Positions 34,487 through 47,224 of a DNA stretch of 64,000 nucleotides are shown in pieces. The DNA is from Cryptomeria japonica (Eukaryota; Streptophyta; Pinopsida; Cupressales; Cupressaceae), in the NCBI RefSeq assembly GCF_030272615.1, contig NC_081407.1:147313744-147377743 (forward strand), in the 5' to 3' direction. The first letter of the stretch is position 1; each line of letters begins with the position of its first letter. The position numbers were made by a program, and so were the translations under genes. The notes beneath the pieces were generated by a model, which worked only from the letters and a program-made list of their open reading frames with translations, had not been told where the DNA came from and searched no databases.

Positions 34487-34507
34487 TTTTGGCACGCCCG
34501 GTGGGAC
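34487..34507 (+). promoter_or_regulatory. Probable primer binding region of Tat element
   Basis: TTTTGGCACGCCCGGTGGGA directly follows the LTR. The same block follows the LTR of the right-hand element at 62625, so it is conserved between families. I did not assign the tRNA. Confidence 0.75.
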
Positions 34508-34597
34508 TCTTGTCCCTTTTTGCATTTAACATCCTTGTTGCAGATTTTGTATTTTGAAGTGGCAGATCTGACGTTTTTGATAGCATTTTGATATTCT

Positions 34598-34857
34598 CGC
34601 GTCTGCGTACTTTCAGATCACGGTTTTGATTTTCTAGTGCGTCTATGACATCTGGAATTGCGTCTGTGTTATCGGCAGTATTTTATTTTTGTAGGTTCCG
34701 AAAATCGTGTTTGCGTTCCTCAGTCGCGTCTGCGGTGTTTTCATCCACGTCTGTGTCCAGAAATCACGTCTACGTTCTAGAGTCATGTCTATGTCTCACA
34801 GAACCACGTCTGCATCACAAAGTCATGTCTGTGTCGAGGGTAATTGTGTCTGTGTTC
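34598..34857 (+). repeat. Leader array A of CGTCTGTG-like motif
   Basis: About eleven copies (for example 34598, 34638, 34660, 34723, 34746, 34765, 34784, 34805, 34824, 34845), most spaced 19-23 bp. The core is YRYGTCTGTG with variants such as CGTCTGCG and ATGTCTATG; the spacers are unrelated. Confidence 0.88.
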
Positions 34858-36073
34858 ACCGATTTCAAATTTTGAGTTATTGATTTAGTTTTGGGTTTTT
34901 TGCATTTAGGGTTTTAGATTTGGTTTATTTTGAGCTAACATTTTCAGATCTAGCTAATGAAATTGGTGCAGCTTGTCTTGAAAGCAAAATCATTTGGTTG
35001 AAATCCCCTATTTTCACAAAGTCTTTTGGATTTAAAATTTACCTAACTTGTGTGCTTGCAGGAAGGGGTGATTATTTCAAACAATCCAAACTACTAACAA
35101 CTTTTTGTTACAAGTCCTTGGCAAGGGTTTTTGGATTTTTATTGTGTGCCTTATTTTCATAGACTAGCAAACACTTCAATTGGTGTGCTAAAATTGAATC
35201 ATTGTCTTTTGTGTCTTGAGCAATAGGCTCTTTTTGTTTAATCTTTAGAGGGCCTGTCTTCCCGTGTGGTCATTAAGACTACTAGTGAGAAGAGAACGAC
35301 CCAAGTGGTAGCGAGGAAAACCCACCTCTTCCGAACCACTATAAACAACTGTATTCATGGTGAAAACTATAGATAACGTGTGTTGATTAGTTCATACCGA
35401 CACTATGTCTCCCCATAAACCCGTTTGATCAAATTTATTTGATCAGTTGTAGGGTGTAACCCCTACCGGCTGGGAGCCTTCTATATTTATAGAGCTGAAA
35501 GTACCACATGTATGGCCACATGAGTGGATGCCCTTACTAGCACCTTTTTGTTTTAGAAGCCAAAATCCTTCTAGTTGTTGGAGCAGGAGTTGGACCTCTT
35601 GTAGCAGCCCACACACATACGGTTCTTAGTAGAGATACAAAGTTCACCACGGGGAGTTTTTGTGGGGAGTGATGCTTGGCTGACCCGAGAAGTGAGTGTT
35701 GAGGGTGGAGCCAGTGAGGTTAAGCATCTAAGTATCCACTCTGAATAGCATAGCCTCAGGGGTAAAACCCCATGTGGGATCAACAACTATTGTCTTGGCC
35801 AGCCATAAGAATTATGCTTGACTTATTTTAAACATTCAAAACATTCAAGACCAAACAGCAAAACATTGTGTCTTTTGTGTCTTCAAGTGTATGCAAAACA
35901 TTTTTACATCAAACAACACACTTTTTATTGGAGTCATTTTGGAGTCTAGACACTTGCAAACATTAGGTCTTCAATAACACTGTGTCCTCTTGTCACGAAA
36001 ACTAGTCAAACAGTCAGATTTGGTTACAACAAAACGACTTCACAGATTGGAAAAGATTGCACAAATTTTGCAA

Positions 36074-36262
36074 AAACGTGTCTATGTCTGACATAATAGC
36101 GTCTGTGTTGTATAACCGCATCTGTGAAGGGCAGAAATGCGTTTGTGTTTATAGAATCAACATTACACTTTGCAAAAAAATCTCAGAAGCGCATCTGTGT
36201 TGAACAGAGCCACGTCTGTGTCAGGAAACCACGTCTGTGAAGTATACAGACGAATTTGTGTT
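36074..36262 (+). repeat. Leader array B of CGTCTGTG-like motif
   Basis: About eight copies with GCGTCTGTG, CGCATCTGTG, GCGTTTGTG and CACGTCTGTG, in the same orientation as array A, at mostly 19-23 bp spacing. Confidence 0.87.
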
Positions 36263-36753
36263 CAGAATTGAAAAAAATTTTACAGTCCAGCAAACAAACA
36301 CAGTCAGTTTCAGAATTCTTGAGCTTCCTAGGTCATTTCTCCAGGGTTTCATTTAGCATTCAACCTGTCTTTGGGTCTCACAAAGTCCATCATTGCTTTA
36401 CACCTCACATTGCATTCACATTTGTCTAAACTTGAGTCAAAATGTCACTTGCTTGTCCTCACTATACTTTGTCAACACACTACATACAACAACACTTTGC
36501 TAAGTGGTCCCTCATCAAGGTCTCTTACCTTTGGATCTCATTTGGTCTTACTTAGAGTCAAGGTCAACTTACCTCATCAAGAGAAACTATCCTCTCTTTG
36601 GAAGTCACACCTACTCTACTACATACATACTTGGTCTTACACTTTGGACATTGCAAGTACACCTCAAATTCATTTACATTCCATCCAACTCTTGATCTTC
36701 CATACTTTTTCCATTTTCATCTAGTCTCACACATCTCGGTCAATACCTAGTTC

Positions 36754-38469
36754 ATGGTTGAAACCCGTCTTCAAAAATCTAGGAGAGAAACTAAAGAGGC
36801 TCAAGAGTCCGCAAACATGAGTTCTTATGAGTATGACAATGATATCTTTTTCAATTCTGATCATACTACATTACCTGACATGGATGCCTATAGAAACATT
36901 CCAAATGTTGAGAACATGGACACTACAAACAACAATGATACACACAATGACAATATGGACAACTTTTCCGTACATTCAGCAGATGTGGAAGAATCCATTA
37001 TGAATCCCCATTTCAATCGATTGGTTGAGGAAATAATGAAGAGAGATAGACAATACTTCTTACAAATGATGGCACAAAGTGGAGCCAAGATACCTCATGA
37101 TTTTGACATGTCTCAAATAATGGAAAATCAACCTTTGCAACAACCTCACTCCAACATGGATCAATGAAGGCCTAATAGTGGAGGCAATAGAGGACCACAT
37201 ATGGTACCTGAATCACCATCATCTTTGTTTCAAAAACCTAAGGTCCCACATACACATGGTCAAGCATATGATACTCACCTTCGCAGACCATTATGGAAGT
37301 CTTATGCAGAAAGATATGCTAAATCACATACCAATGATAAGGATCAACCACCAAAGCAATTGGATATTCAAAGGCATGCTCAAAATTTGGACACAAGGAA
37401 ACCTCGTGTCAAATTTGGGGGCAATACATTAGAACATGACATGCCTATAGAGTATGGTATACATGGACAAAATAGATATGGCGTTCCTCAACATGAATCT
37501 ATACCAAGTGGTCCATATATGCAGCATCACTATAGACCTCCTCCATATGAACATGTGTATGATCAATATCATCCATATATGCAACATGCTCCTCCTCCAA
37601 TTGGTGCCTCAAGCATGGGGTATGGTCCAAGAAGTCGATCTCCCCCTAAGAGCAATTTGGAGCAACAAATCAAGGACTTACAAAAGAAAATGGAGGACAT
37701 AAATACACCAAAGCCAACATACACAATGAGAGACATATGTCCCTATCCATTTGACAAAAGCATTCCAATGCCTCCATTTCCTACACACTTTGTGATGCCT
37801 AAGTTTGATAAGTATAGAGGAAAAGGGGATCCTAAGGCACACATAAGATAGTTTTTCATAGCTTGCATTGAGGTAGCAGCAGAAGAGACATATTTGATGA
37901 GATTATTCCCACAAAGCCTAGGTGATCAAGCTATGGAATGGTTCTCCCAACTTCCACCTGGAATTAAGTCATGGGGTGACTTAGCAGAGGCATTTATTCA
38001 ACATTTCTCCTACAACATAGAGACAGACATATCAGTCACTACTTTGTGCAACACCAAGCAAAAAGAGGGAGAGTCTTTTGCATTATTTTTACAAAGATGG
38101 AGAAATCTAGCCAGCAGATGCTCTTGTGAAATTCCACAAAAACAAATGGTAGAAATGTTCACCCAAAACGTTAACAAAGACATTGGCTATGATCTAAGGA
38201 AAGCTTGTTTTTCCACCTTCAAGGATGTCATTGAAAAGGCTTAGCAACAAAGAAGGTCCTAATTGAACAAGGAGTCATTAAGATATTCAAGGAAAATAAA
38301 GATGACTTTAAGGGAAAAGACAAGCCGAGATTTTGGAACAAAAACAAGAACACAGTCAATGATGGTGTTGTGGATGCCAACATAGTGCGACCCAAATTCA
38401 TTTTTTTGAGATCAAGTTCTACAAACAATCAAGTGAATAATCAAACAACTTCCAGATCATGAAGGAAGT
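36754..38469 (+). pseudogene. gag: Tat gag (decayed)
   Basis: Starts MVETRLQKSRRETKEAQES. The N-terminal half is low-complexity, with Asn/Asp-rich and Pro/His/Tyr-rich stretches. The gag core follows: MPKFDKYRGKGDPKAHIR, DQAMEWFSQLPPGIKSWGDLAEAF, HFSYN, and FLQRWRNLASRC. Stops lie at 37165 (TGA), 37849 (TAG) and 38242 (TAG). The frame changes between 38244 and 38478; in the second frame it continues TKKVLIEQGVIKIF to a stop near 38459. Confidence 0.88.
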
Positions 38470-38477
38470 ACACTCCA

Positions 38478-41108
38478 TTGGGAGAACCACTTGAGTCAGT
38501 TTTCAAGAAGCTAGTGGCAAACAAAGTAATTACAATTCCAGATTTTCCGCCATATGAGCCAAAGGTCAAACCAAATTGGTGGAATGATGATGAGTATTGT
38601 GAATTTCATAAGAGAAAGGGTCATCAGACAGGAAATTGTCATCGACTGAAGAACATCATACAAGATCTCATTGATAGAGGTGATATTGAGATTGAGGGAC
38701 ACTCGTCTAATCAAGAACATGAGATGTTTAAGGAACTATTTCCAAAGCATGACAAGGGAAAAGCTAAAGCCACAGAGGATCAAACCAACTATACCAGAGC
38801 ATCCTACAACTATGATTCAACTATCAATCACATCTCAATGGACAATTATGTCTCTACCATTATCATCAAGGACAAAAACCCTGAGAATTCTACCCGGAGA
38901 CCCAAGATTGTCCTAAAAGGTGTGGGATCTTCTTCCGAACCTACCTCTGAATGTCATGTTACAACCCATCAAGGTAAAATCACTTTGCAAGGTGCTCCAG
39001 CCAAGAACACCGCTTCTTCATCAACCAAACCTAAGTATGACCTTGTAGAACAATTAGGGAAGACACCCGTGCTCATCTCCATTCTTGAGCTCTTGCGCAT
39101 ATCCCCCGCACATAAAGCTATTCTTGACAAAACCTTGAGAGACACTACTGTTCCTACTGATTTGAACGTGGACCATTTTCAAGCCATGGTGGGATAACTT
39201 TCCATTCCACACTCTCTTACATTCACAGAAGCCGATGACGCCTCTGTAAGTCAGCCACATAATGCACCTTTACACATTGAGGCCTTCATACACAAACATC
39301 GAATAAAATGAGTCCTGATATATGGAGGAGTAGGTCTAAACATTTTTACATTGAGCACAATTAAACAGTTGGGATATTTTGATAAAGCTGTGAATTCTAC
39401 AAACCAAATCACCATCAAGGCATATGATGATGAAGAATGTTTGTCCAAGGGCACAGTCACCTTACCTCTCAGAGTTGGGCTAGTTACGAAGGATGTGGTT
39501 TGTCAAGTCCTAGATCTAGATCTCACTTATAACATATTGCTAGGACGTCCTTGGATTCATGAAATAAGGGTAGTCCCATCCACATATCACCAATGCATTA
39601 AGTTTCCTCACAATGGAATAGAAGTAACAGTTAATGGTGATCCTAATCCATTCATATACTGCAATAACCTGAGATTAAAAACTGAGACCATCATTCCTAG
39701 TAATCACGAAGTTGTTCCTTCTTCGGCATACATTTATCCTGAGTCATTAAAGCCTTCAACATCAAAACAAGGTGAGCTTAAAGGCAAGTTTCAAGACAAA
39801 GGCATGGGGGAATACACTTTAAATCAGACCATGTACCTACGACAAGTCATGAGTTCCCCAAAAGAATATGGAAGACCATGTCCTAACAAGCAAGTAACCA
39901 TCATGGTACTCAAATGGGATCCTACTACCTTTGAAAGATGGGGTGAACTAGAAGAGGAAGACTTATACAAAATTCTTTACAAAGACATTCAAGGTGACAC
40001 ACAAGATCACATCAGTCTACCATGTGAGAAATATGGCAAAGGCTTCAAGATTCTACAAAAATTCGGGTATGATGGAAAAAGCCCTCTTGGGTTATGAAAG
40101 GAAGGCATCATTGAACCTTTACAACTTGAATTGACTTTCAAAAAGGAACGCTCGAAGGGACTTGGTTTCTTGACTTCCAAGGTCCACACTCAAAGGACAG
40201 AAGAAGCCTTACAAATCAAAGTTGCCACAATTCAACAAGAGGATCGCTATTCCATAGACTCCAATGAATGGGAATGGGGTTCAGACAAGTCTTCCAATGA
40301 CTACGAGCTCACCGAGATATTTAGAGAACCAGATGAACCCACAGAAGAAGAGGAATTTTATAAAAGATTCAAAGTTGGTCAAGAAACAACCTATGAGGAT
40401 TCCACACAGTCCTTGTCTCAAGGTCCTAGGTTGAAATCACATAGGATGAGAACACCTATCCCAGAATGCGCTACTAGTGATGATAATTTGGATTCATTTG
40501 TGATCGAGACTGATGAGGAGAGTGCCATCGATGACCTCGATAATTACCTTGACATACCTGAATATAACTGCATCTTCACTCTTAGCCCCGCTAACCTCGA
40601 AGACATTAATGGCCTTCCCCTTGTTCACCACCAACTCATTGACTGGGATCATGAAGAACCTGCACAGTTTGACACATTCCAAAATGATGAAGCTTTTATT
40701 GACTATCTTGGCATATGAGATGATCTTTCCCCTAGGGACCATAAAGTGGGATACACTATAGAACTCAATAGCGTGGCATATTTTGGTGAGGGTGTCAGAC
40801 CTTCCAGTCGCAAAAATGTGAAAATAAGAACAAACCAAGGGTCTCATGGTGAAAACCACACTATGGCGTTGTTTGACCCCAAAAAAGTAAAAAGAAAGGA
40901 CGTATCTGAGGGTGAAAACCTCTCTAAGGTGCCCGAAGATGGAAGGCTCGACATTTTCCCATCATCATATGAGGAAAAGTCATCCATGTTGGTAGAGGAG
41001 ACTATCAAAACAAACATTGGTACAGAAGAGGTTCCACACAACATATTACTGGCTCAATCGTTGATAGAGTCAGAAAGGTCAAAATTCATAAGTTTCTTCA
41101 AAGAATGA
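38478..41108 (+). pseudogene. pol: Tat gag-linker, protease and G-patch region (decayed)
   Basis: A zinc-binding-like YCEFHKRKGHQTGNC lies at about 38595-38640. The protease site near 39311 reads VLIYGGVGLNI, where the family has Asp-Gly-Gly; the catalytic Asp is Tyr. ILLGRPWIH follows. A G-patch (GKGFKILQKFGYDGKSPLGL, near 40027-40096) and acidic linkers precede RT. Stops lie at 39195, 39309, 40095, 40716 and 41106, all in one frame. Stretches of several hundred codons remain open. Confidence 0.87.
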
Positions 41109-42458
41109 CAAATCAACTTTGCTTGGTCATACGCTAATATGCCTGGATTAGATTCGGATTTGGTAATGCATCATTTGACAGTTAAACCAGGGGCAAAACC
41201 AGTGAAACAGAAATTAAGAAAGATGCATCCACAGGTGGCATTACTAGTCAAAGCAGAACTTGAGAAATTATTGGATGTCGGATTCATACGCCCAATTGAT
41301 TATCCTGAATGGATCTCCAACTTAGTGCCTGTCAGTAAACTAGATTGTGGCATTAGAATTTGTACAGATTTCAGAGACATCAACAAAGCTTGTCCAAAGG
41401 ATGACTTCCCATTACCAAATATTGACTTGATTGTTGATCTCATGGTAGGTCATGAAATGTTATCATTGATGGATGGATTCTCTGGTTATAATCAAATAAA
41501 GATTGTGCTCGAGGATCAACATAAAACATCATTCACTTGTCCTTGGGGAACTTTCTGCTGGAATGTCATGCCCTTCGGGCTAAAAAATGCAGATGCTACA
41601 TATCAAAGATCCATGACTACTATCTTTCATGATCTCATGCACGTAACCGTGGAAGATTATGTCGATGACCTCTTGGGAAAATCAATAGACAGAAATACAC
41701 ATTTAGACATACTTTCAGTCATCTTTGATTGGTTGGAAAAATACAAAGTAAGATTAAACCCCAAGAAATGTGTCTTTGGAGTAACCTCCGGGAAGCTCCT
41801 AGGATTCATTGTATCCAAAAGAGGAATTGAAGTTGATCCAGCAAAAGTCAAAGCCATCTTGGAGATTCAACCACTAAGAAATATCAGTCAACTTCGATCT
41901 TTACAAGACAGATTCCAGTCTATACGAAGATTCATAGCACAACTTGCAGATAAGTGTAATCCTTTTTAGCACTTGATACATAAAAACATCAAATTCAAAT
42001 GGGATGATAACTATCAACAGGCTTTCCAGACACTCAAAGATTATCTTCTAAATCCACCAGTTTTGATGCCACCAGTTCCAGATCAACCTCTATTACTATA
42101 CATATCAGCTACTCCAACAGCACTGGGGGCACTCTTAGCACAACAAATTGCTGAGGGCAAAGAGAAAGCAATATACTATATCAGTCGCACATTGGTGGGA
42201 TATGAGCTAAACTACACACCAATTGAGTGTACTTGTCTTGCCGTGGTCTTTGCTTCATAGAAATTATGACATTACATGCTCACTCATAAGACTAAGTTGG
42301 TTGCAAGAATCGATCCGTTGAAATACCTTCTCAATAAAGCAATACTTACTGGGCGACTAGCCAAATGGGTAATGATCCTGAGTGAATTCGACATCGAGTA
42401 TGTGGACAGAAAAGAAATAAAAGGATAAGCCATTGCAGATCAATTAGCAGATGCTCCC
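41109..42458 (+). pseudogene. pol: Tat reverse transcriptase and RNase H
   Basis: RT is open from 41109 to 41969: FAWSYANMPGLD, GIRICTDFRDINKACPKDD, FPLPNIDLIVD and the catalytic EDYVDDLLGKS. The RT-linked RNase H follows (PDQPLLLYISATPTALGALL, YELNYTPIECTCLAVVFA), with DPLKYLLNKAILTGRLAKW and the spacer AIADQLAD. Stops lie at 41967, 42258, 42264 and 42426. The first RNase H Asp appears as Ser in YISATPTALG. Confidence 0.92.
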
Positions 42459-42884
42459 ATGATAGATGATGTTCCTCTAAGTTCAAAATTTTCAGATGAA
42501 TCCATTTTAACAAGGTCACATGCAAAACCATGGCAACTATACTTCGACAGCTCATACACACAGCATGGGGCAGGAGCCGACATCCTCTTTATAACTCCTC
42601 AAGGGGATTCTATACCAAAATCATACTGCTTATCATTTCCTTGCACTAACAATATAGCAGAATATGAGGCATTAACAAAAGGATTACAGATTGTAGTTCA
42701 GTGGAAGATCCAAGAACTTCATGTTTTTGGGGACTCTCAACTTGTCATCCGTCAAGTAACTGATGATTACCAAACAAAAGATGAAAAATTAATGCCTTAC
42801 AAACAAATGGTGGATGACCTGAAACAACACTTCACAAAGATAGATTTTGAGTAGATACCAAGAGAACAGAATCGTGTCGCAGAT
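42459..42884 (+). pseudogene. pol: Tat second (archaeal-type) RNase H
   Basis: The frame reads WQLYFDSSYTQHGAGADILF, AEYEALTKGLQIV and HVFGDSQLVIRQV, with the Asp-Glu-Asp residues of type-I RNase H in place. A stop is at 42852. This duplicated RNase H is a known hallmark of the Tat lineage and sits in the usual position between the RT-linked RNase H and integrase. Confidence 0.9.
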
Positions 42885-44278
42885 GCCATGGCTACAATTG
42901 CTTCACTGATCGATCTGCCTCCAAATGAGACCCGCTATGAGTTCTTGGTGGATAACCTTTTGGTTCCTTTATATGAGATCATGCCTACTGAGACTATATG
43001 TGTTGTCGGTCCCGAGTCCCAGTTATATGGTTCCATTCTCACATACCTTCGTGACAATACCCTATCTCCTAATCTATCAAATAACCAACATTGCACTTTC
43101 ATTCGCCAATCCTCTCGATATGTCATTTTAGCTGATATCCTATACCGATGAGGTCTAGATGGCACTCTTCTTAGATGTTTAGAAAGTGAAGAAGCTCAGA
43201 TTGCGTTACGGGAAGTGCATGAAGGGATATGTGGTCCACATGCTAGTGGTCCTACCTTGGCCAAGAAACTCATCAGGATTGGATATTATTGGCCCAATAT
43301 GGAAAAAGACTCATATTAGTTTGTCAAGAAGTGTAAGCAATGTCAAATTCATGGAGACCTCATACACGCGCCAGCACAAAAACTTCAACCAATTGCATCT
43401 CCCTGGTCCTTTTGTTAGTGGGGACTCGATCTCATAGGCAAGATTCACCCTCCATCTTCCAATGGTCATAAATTCATTATCACTGCCACAGAGTATTTCA
43501 CAAAATGGATTGAAGCTGTGCCTCTCACTCAAGTCACTGGAAAACAGATTGCTACGTTCATCCTCAACTATATCATTTGCCGATACGGTATTCCAGTTTC
43601 TATTATCATTGATAATGGGTGCCCCTTCAAAAACCAGGATGTTCGTGAACTCTGTGACCACTTCCATATTTCACATCATTTCTCCACGCCATATTATCCC
43701 CAAGGTAATGGTCAAGTTGAGGCATCTAATAAGACAATCCTTAAAATTCTAAAAAGACAGTGGATGACGCTGGCCGTAATTGGCATATCCAACTTAATTC
43801 TGCACTTTGGGCATATCACACAAGTGTCCACACACCTATAGAAGCTACACCCTATTCACTTGTCTACGGCGGTGAAGCCATCTTTCCTGTTGAGGTCGAG
43901 CTACCTTCTTTACGAGTCTCTTTGCAAAACATTGTCAGTGATGAAGACTATAGGGTCTCTCGCTTACAAGAACTGGAACTACTAGATGAACGAAGACAAA
44001 CTGCTTTTAATCATCTCAAGGCTTACCAACAATGAATGAGTCGCAGCTATAATCATAGGGTCAAGCCTCGCACATTTGAGGTAGGTGATTTGGTTCTCAG
44101 AGAAAATCCCAAAAATCAGCAAGACAGAGAGAAGAAGGGCAAGTTTGAACCAAATTGTCTTGGTCCTTACATCCTTATAGCAGCATATGGATCTGGGGCA
44201 TATTAGCTCTCAACTACAGAAGGTGAACCTTTGGAGGATCCTATCAACAGCATGCACCTTCGCAGGTTTTACACATAG
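42885..44278 (+). pseudogene. pol: Tat integrase (decayed)
   Basis: The zinc-binding HHCC reads VHEGICGPHASG ... CKQCQIHGD (about 43206-43365). Catalytic residues are visible in WGLDLIGKI, IIIDNGCPF and GQVEASNKTILKI. The frame shifts by one base near 43760 (QW/QVDDAGRNWH). The C-terminal part has ATPYSLVYGGEAIFPVE, NHRVKPRTFEVGDLVLR and KFEPNCLGPY, ending HLRRFYT with TAG 44276-44278. Stops lie at 43149, 43317, 43416, 44033 and 44205. Confidence 0.9.
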
Positions 44279-45954
44279 CTCTTTGGAATATCCTAATTCA
44301 AAAATACAAAAAAAAAATTATAAAATAAACAAAAAAAATCGTTACTTGGTGAAAACCTGGCAAACAGGCACCTTGTGACACAAAAAACATTGAAAAATTG
44401 AAAACAGTAAAGAGAAATAATTTTGTCCAATGGTGAAAACCACTTCGGTGGCGCCCTGGGCAAGTACCATGGTGAAAACTGGGTCACTAGCGCCATGCAT
44501 AGAGACATTGCTCCTCCCTCCTTTAGGATTCACTTTCATCCTTTCACTGTGCACACATTCACAACCTATTCGTTCATAATAAACTTACCCATTCCCATCA
44601 TGGCTTGTTATTGATCTGCCCAAGATTGGTTAGCCATTCATAATAAACCTCCCTTTCCATTCATAATAAATCAGCTCCTATCTGTGGCTAAGGCAAATCC
44701 TACGTCTAGTGATGGGTGTGGAACTAAGAACATCACATGTTTTGAGGAGTACAGTTTCTTCCAGCTTCCTTCAGTCTATCCGCACACAATCCACAATAAA
44801 GCAACATTTGTATCATAGATCCACAATAAAGTATCATCTTCTTCACAATAAGGTATCAGTTTTATGGATTTAGTCAGTTTCAGATGAGACACAGCAGCAA
44901 CAATGGGCTTCAACAAATCAAATCTTTCAACAGACTCAGACAACATTATGGTTCAGTGCTATCTATCCATTTTGTGAAAGTAAACATTGTGACCACAATC
45001 AAATAAGACTTATACAAGTGACAAGAGACACTAAATTTGAGGACTATAGTGGATGTTGGTGTCGAGTCTTGGTTTTCTTTTGATTTTATCTTTTGGTGAC
45101 ATGTCTTTTAGCTTTTCGAGGATGTCGATGACTAGAGATTCTATCTCCAGGATGTCTTTGACTAGAAAGGCGAGGATGGGGTATCGTCACCTATTTGTAT
45201 TTGTTGTCTGTGGATTGTCTCTTAGTAATGCTATGACTTGTCCAAGGATATGAGGACACTGTGAGTCTAGTGTGAACTGGGGCATTCCTTGTTTGTGACT
45301 GTCTTATCTCCATGCAAACAGGTACAATGACTTTTTGGGTTGAACATATGCCTCGATTGTCATAACCTACTTGCCATAATAAAGCTCAATGATGATAATG
45401 CACAAGAAGCTCTTTCACTTCCATATCTTCTGTCTTCCATCCCCCTTTCTTGATTGCCTTTCATCATCCTTCTCGAGTCCGCGTAGCCTGCTATCACATG
45501 ACTATGTATAATGACACACCAAAAACATTTGCATCTCACGTAGTTGCACCTTCATTACCACATATCTCATTTCATACATACATATAGATATCACAACTGC
45601 ATCACATCCTGCACACAACACCTATTAGCACAATAATCATTTGCATTATCATATTCATTTGCATTTCATACATTCACATTTGCATCATGCATACACATAA
45701 AACATAAAAGAACAAAAAAAAATATATTGCATTGCATCATGTACATATTTGCATCCATATCATAAGCATCACATAAGAACATACATCACATAGGTACACA
45801 TGCATATAGCTGCCGCAAAGATGAATCATCTCATATATATATATAAAGTGTCATGATACAATGATGTCAAAATCATATGGCTACAATCACCCGCAGGTGT
45901 CTACATCATCATACAAAAATGGTACAATACTGATACATAGGGAGCCCTCTACGA
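44279..45954 (+). other. Tat 3' region, first part: no gene seen
   Basis: Non-coding. At 44345-44500 three spaced TGGTGAAAAC segments each precede a short GGCGCC-type inverted repeat. At 44640-44850 CATTCATAATAAA and CACAATAAAGTATCA repeat. At 45540-45800 the sequence is rich in CATTTGCATT and ACACATA tracts. Nothing else is supported. Confidence 0.7.
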
Positions 45955-46552
45955 CTATGATGAACTCCCTCCCTCAGAGCCAGCTGGCCTCGACGGAGTC
46001 TGAGCCCTAGAAGGACCCACCCCAAGATCATCTCTCCTGGCCCTTGTGTCCTCTGCAGCCACCCCTCATGTCGCCCTATCCAGACAGAGGAATCCACTGA
46101 TAACTCCTGCCAACACTATTGGTAGTGCTAATCCTATCCACGTCATGGAATCCCATGCCACATGTCCCACCCTCATCTCCAATCCCAGATCCTAGAACAC
46201 TCATCTAAGGGAATCCTTGTCTCCATCTCGATCATACGGAATCAACTCCCCATCAATCGGTATCCTCAGGATCCTGTATACATCCTCGAGGGTGACTATC
46301 ATCTCACCCATCAGCAAATGAAATGTACATGTCTCGGAGTGCCATCTCTTCGCCAGCGTAGTCAACAGTCCCATGTTCGCCTGAAACTCAGGCACATACA
46401 GAATATGTCTCAGACCCATAGCCTTGATCGCAGCTCGGTCCTTGGCTGTCAACTCAGGTCGCAACCTCTGAGTCGATGGGAATCTCTCCCGTGACTCCAA
46501 CATAGGAAAATACTCCTGCAGTCAAGCAAATCAATCATGTCAGTCATCGTGA

Positions 46553-46825
46553 CATTCACTATTCATCACAAAATGCTACTTTTTATCCAAATGCATATTG
46601 CTATCTATCCTAGTGACACTCACTATTCATCACAAAGTGTTGCTTCTATCCTAGTGGTACTCCCTGTTCATCACAAAGTACTATGTGTTTGGCACTCACT
46701 ATTCATCACAAAGTGCTCCTCACATTTGCACTCCCTGTTCATCACAAAGTGCTCCTCATATTTTAGTACTCCCTGTTCATCACAAAGTACTATATCTTGG
46801 TACTCATTGTTCATCACAAAGTGCC
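46553..46825 (+). repeat. Seven tandem hairpins with covarying stems
   Basis: Units lie at 46553-46575, 46616-46640, 46657-46681, 46692-46716, 46728-46752, 46764-46792 and 46799-46825. Each has a 4-7 bp stem around a constant 15-nt loop close to CCCTGTTCATCACAA. Stems change in a paired way: CATT/AATG, ACACT/AGTGT, GTACT/AGTAC, GCACT/AGTGC (twice), TAGTACT/AGTACTA, GGTACT/AGTGCC. The later units are 35-37 bp apart. The array lies inside the predicted antisense intron. Confidence 0.88.
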
Positions 46826-46953
46826 TTGATCTATCCTAGTCTTCCCTAGAGGACCTGCTTGAGTGTATCCTCTCAACAGCTTATCCAATCGATAGCGTAT
46901 GTTCATCACAGAACTGCTGATTTGACCTAGAAGACAAAAATTCACATTTTTGG

Positions 46954-47224
46954 ACACAAACGCGCTTTCCTGACATAAACGTGCTTGAAGACTGCATAAA
47001 CGTGCCTATTTTACACAGATGCGCTTGAAAGACACAGACGTGCCTATGCTCTGCATAGACACACCTGGGTGACATAGATGTGCCTTCTTGGCATAGATGC
47101 GCCTACACATCACAGACGCGGCCGCATTTGGCACAGACGTATTTTACATCATAGACACACCTGACACAAACACAGATGCACCTAGCGAGCATAGACGCGC
47201 TTGGCACTAACGCAGACGTGCCTG
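46954..47224 (-). repeat. 3' array of CACAGACGYG-like motif (reverse complement of the leader arrays)
   Basis: Fourteen copies start at about 46954, 46973, 46994, 47013, 47032, 47053, 47072, 47091, 47111, 47131, 47149, 47171, 47190 and 47211. Spacing is 18-22 bp, mean just under 20. The consensus on the plus strand is near ACACAGACGYGCCT. The core is the reverse complement of the leader motif, so on the minus strand it reads like leader arrays A and B. Confidence 0.88.

Larger units (their letters stand above)
34508..36753 (+). promoter_or_regulatory. Tat 5' leader, non-coding
   Basis: 2.2 kb without a believable gene. It holds two arrays of a CGTCTGTG-like motif (34598-34857, 36074-36262), a block GAATCATTGTCTTTTGTG at about 35198 that recurs in the leader of the right-hand element, and small hairpins. 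The 36370-36750 stretch is CT-rich and leads to the gag start. Confidence 0.75.

Noticed and set aside
36371-36724. Plus-strand frame MGLTKSIIALHLTLHSHLSK in the Tat leader
   Set aside because: No domain, CT-rich composition, and it lies directly before the true gag start. Treated as leader.
40494-40859. Minus-strand 121-codon frame inside the Tat pol linker
   Set aside because: It is a shadow of the plus-strand pol frame and has no recognisable domain.
46553-47224. CRISPR-like regular repeats in the Tat 3' region
   Set aside because: The repeats are degenerate and the spacers are too short and low in complexity. They are better described as a hairpin array and a motif array.
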